From IMG/VR virus record IMGVR_UViG_3300009152_003190, positions 1-21,920 of that record: 21,920 nucleotides of DNA. One strand, 5' to 3'. Of the stretch, positions 20,895 through 21,920 are shown one piece after another. Every line of letters begins with the position of its first letter. Positions within the stretch are counted from its first letter, which is position 1. The position numbers and the translations under genes are program-made. The notes beneath the pieces were generated by a model. That model was not told the origin of the DNA, searched no databases, and saw nothing but the letters and a program-made list of their open reading frames with translations. The stretch comes from a virus.

Positions 20895-21629
20895 TTAAAT
20901 TCCGTAAGTATCTTTAATTGCATTGTAATTCTGAGCTATCTCAGCACCAGATAATGCTTTGTTATACACCCGCATCTGATAAAAAACTGGATATAGTGCA
21001 GAATCTGAGTTGTTCATTGTATCCCCAAAACCTGTACCATCATTTGCTGCAAACCTTGACCCAAATTGAAACCCACCTGTCGCAAAGAGTGTTTGATTAT
21101 TAATAGTATCAGTTGTTCCAACTTGTGAACCATTTAAAAATATACTAACTTGTGTACCATTGATAACAAAAATCCAATGTCGTGTGGCGTTACTTTGGGT
21201 TATAGTTACTGTGGTTTCACTATTAGGGATACCATAACTTAGCTCTGTTGAAGAACTCATATACGCTAGGTATCCCCCGCTATCATTATAAATTTCATTA
21301 CCCCAAATAGTTCCCCAAAACGATGTTGGATTAAACGATGCAACCACTTCAACTGTTACAGTGCTTGAAGCAATATTGTAAGGAACACTAATATAATCCG
21401 TACTATTTGCATCCTGATTGTTTAGTCTTATGCCACCACCATTGATTGACACATACGATGGAGAACCTTGTAGTGTTGCGTTTCTTCCGTTACCACTAGA
21501 ATCAGTCCATGTTGAACCAGATGTTGGTGCAGTTGCTAAGTTAAATTGCAAACCTGAAGTTACGATTCCTGATGAGACACTTGCTGTAGCGCTATAGCTT
21601 CCTCTCAACGTCTGTACAATGCCACCCAT
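20895..21629 (-). CDS. Tail-fibre-like protein with LamG-type domain
   Basis: A 244-residue, Thr/Ser/Asn/Gly-rich protein. From about residue 25 it reads as a concanavalin A-like (LamG) jelly-roll: GLQFNLATAPTSGSTWTDSSGNGRNATLQG, SVTVEVVASFNPT, RHWIFVINGTQVSIFLNGSQVG and the classic end MRVYNKALSGAEIAQNYNA. Such domains bind sugars and sit at the tips of tail fibres or on other virion surfaces. The ATG 21629 overlaps the stop of the gene upstream (TGATG), with GGAG seven bases before, so the two may be made together. No chaperone-like end is seen. It is probably a receptor-binding tip; the sugar is unknown. Confidence 0.85.
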   Translation of the reverse strand: MGGIVQTLRGSYSATASVSSGIVTSGLQFNLATAPTSGSTWTDSSGNGRNATLQGSPSYVSINGGGIRLNNQDANSTDYISVPYNIASSTVTVEVVASFNPTSFWGTIWGNEIYNDSGGYLAYMSSSTELSYGIPNSETTVTITQSNATRHWIFVINGTQVSIFLNGSQVGTTDTINNQTLFATGGFQFGSRFAANDGTGFGDTMNNSDSALYPVFYQMRVYNKALSGAEIAQNYNAIKDTYGI

Positions 21630-21920
21630 CAAGTAGCTCCAGTACCGCTAACCATCCAAGTATCTGTACCAATCTTCAACAGGGTAGCCATACTGTATGA
21701 GTTGAGAGTCACAGTAGACTTGGCAGTGCTATTGCCAGCAAGGTACATTGTTACACCAGCTCCGTTTGCAACAGCTACTGTACCGGTTGATTGAACTACA
21801 ACTGTTATAGCTACTCCATTTTGGAATGCAACTGTTGCATTGTTTGCAATTGTGATTGTTTTAGTAGACGATCCTGAGTTCTGAGTAAGAATGTGCTTGC
21901 CAGCATCAGTCAATGCTAAT
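21629..21920 (-). CDS. C-terminal end of a tail-fibre-like protein, 5' part outside window
   Basis: An open frame enters from the right edge with no start in view and ends with a TGA at 21629. The visible 96 or so residues start LALTDAGKHILTQNSGSS and continue with a regular beta-strand pattern (KTITIANNATVAFQNGVAITVVV, GAGVTMYLAGNSTAKSTVTLNSYSMATLLKIGTDTWMVSG). The TDAGK-x-I ... TITIPxN-type repeat is typical of the C-terminal module of phage tail-fibre and other virion surface proteins. It overlaps the LamG-type gene by one base. Confidence 0.75.
   Translation of the reverse strand, partial: LALTDAGKHILTQNSGSSTKTITIANNATVAFQNGVAITVVVQSTGTVAVANGAGVTMYLAGNSTAKSTVTLNSYSMATLLKIGTDTWMVSGTGAT

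Noticed and set aside
1-21920. CRISPR arrays, insertion sequences, integrase or attachment sites
   Set aside because: I saw no spaced repeats, transposase, integrase or flanking duplications; the window is consistent with a strictly lytic phage.

Overview
This window is a piece of a large, AT-rich, lytic marine phage genome of the T4-like myovirus type, closest in gene content to T4-like cyanophages and pelagiphages. Reasons: a T4 gp61-type primase, a T4 RNase H-type flap nuclease, class I ribonucleotide reductase NrdA/NrdB, an exported thermonuclease, an MGME1/RecB-like exonuclease, a GH19 endolysin, tail-fibre-like proteins and many short proteins whose sequences resemble conserved hypothetical proteins of marine T4-like phages. 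I identified these families by reading motifs, not by a database search. The host is not proven. The NrdB type and the PlcP/Agt pair suggest a marine proteobacterium, perhaps alphaproteobacterial. No photosynthesis genes are visible here.

Layout. Nearly all genes are on the minus strand, so they read from right to left, packed with 1-4 base overlaps (ATGA, TAATG, TGATG). From the right edge: a tail-fibre end and a short LamG-type protein (21920-20895); a lysis-like block with a GH19 endolysin, a Cys-rich lipoprotein and several small membrane or exported proteins (20721-18757); a consensus sigma70-type promoter (18760-18732) driving primase, a small protein, nrdA and a glutamine-amidotransferase-like gene (18705-14999); a small membrane protein plus a Fe/Mn superoxide-dismutase-like gene and further hypotheticals (14997-13214); thermonuclease and nrdB (13217-11803); a metallophosphoesterase and glycosyltransferase pair that look like bacterial PlcP and Agt (11659-9758); an exported adhesin-E-like protein, a zinc ribbon, a GIY-YIG nuclease, a tRNA with anticodon CAT and an FkbM methyltransferase (9717-7754). 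Two genes on the plus strand (6742-7769) interrupt the block. To the left are a phosphomannomutase-like HAD enzyme, a glycosyltransferase, RNase H, a frameshifted conserved gene, a carbamoyltransferase, an exonuclease and a lipoprotein (6702-1). No gene-free stretch exceeds 300 bases; the longest is 20722-20894.

How the genes fit together. Primase, RNase H, NrdA/NrdB and the nucleases serve DNA replication and dNTP supply. The glycosyltransferases, PMM-like enzyme, carbamoyltransferase and FkbM methyltransferase suggest sugar or surface modification. The most striking content is metabolic: PlcP (phospholipid to diacylglycerol) next to Agt (diacylglycerol to glycolipid) would form a complete two-step route for replacing host phospholipids with phosphorus-free glycolipids, releasing phosphate-bearing headgroups during infection. 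An SOD-like gene with all four metal ligands but an altered substrate gateway is a second candidate auxiliary gene.

Two genes (3566-3981 and 14999-15633) are each broken by one missing base. One break lies on a classical slippery heptamer, so either assembly error or programmed frameshifting could explain it.
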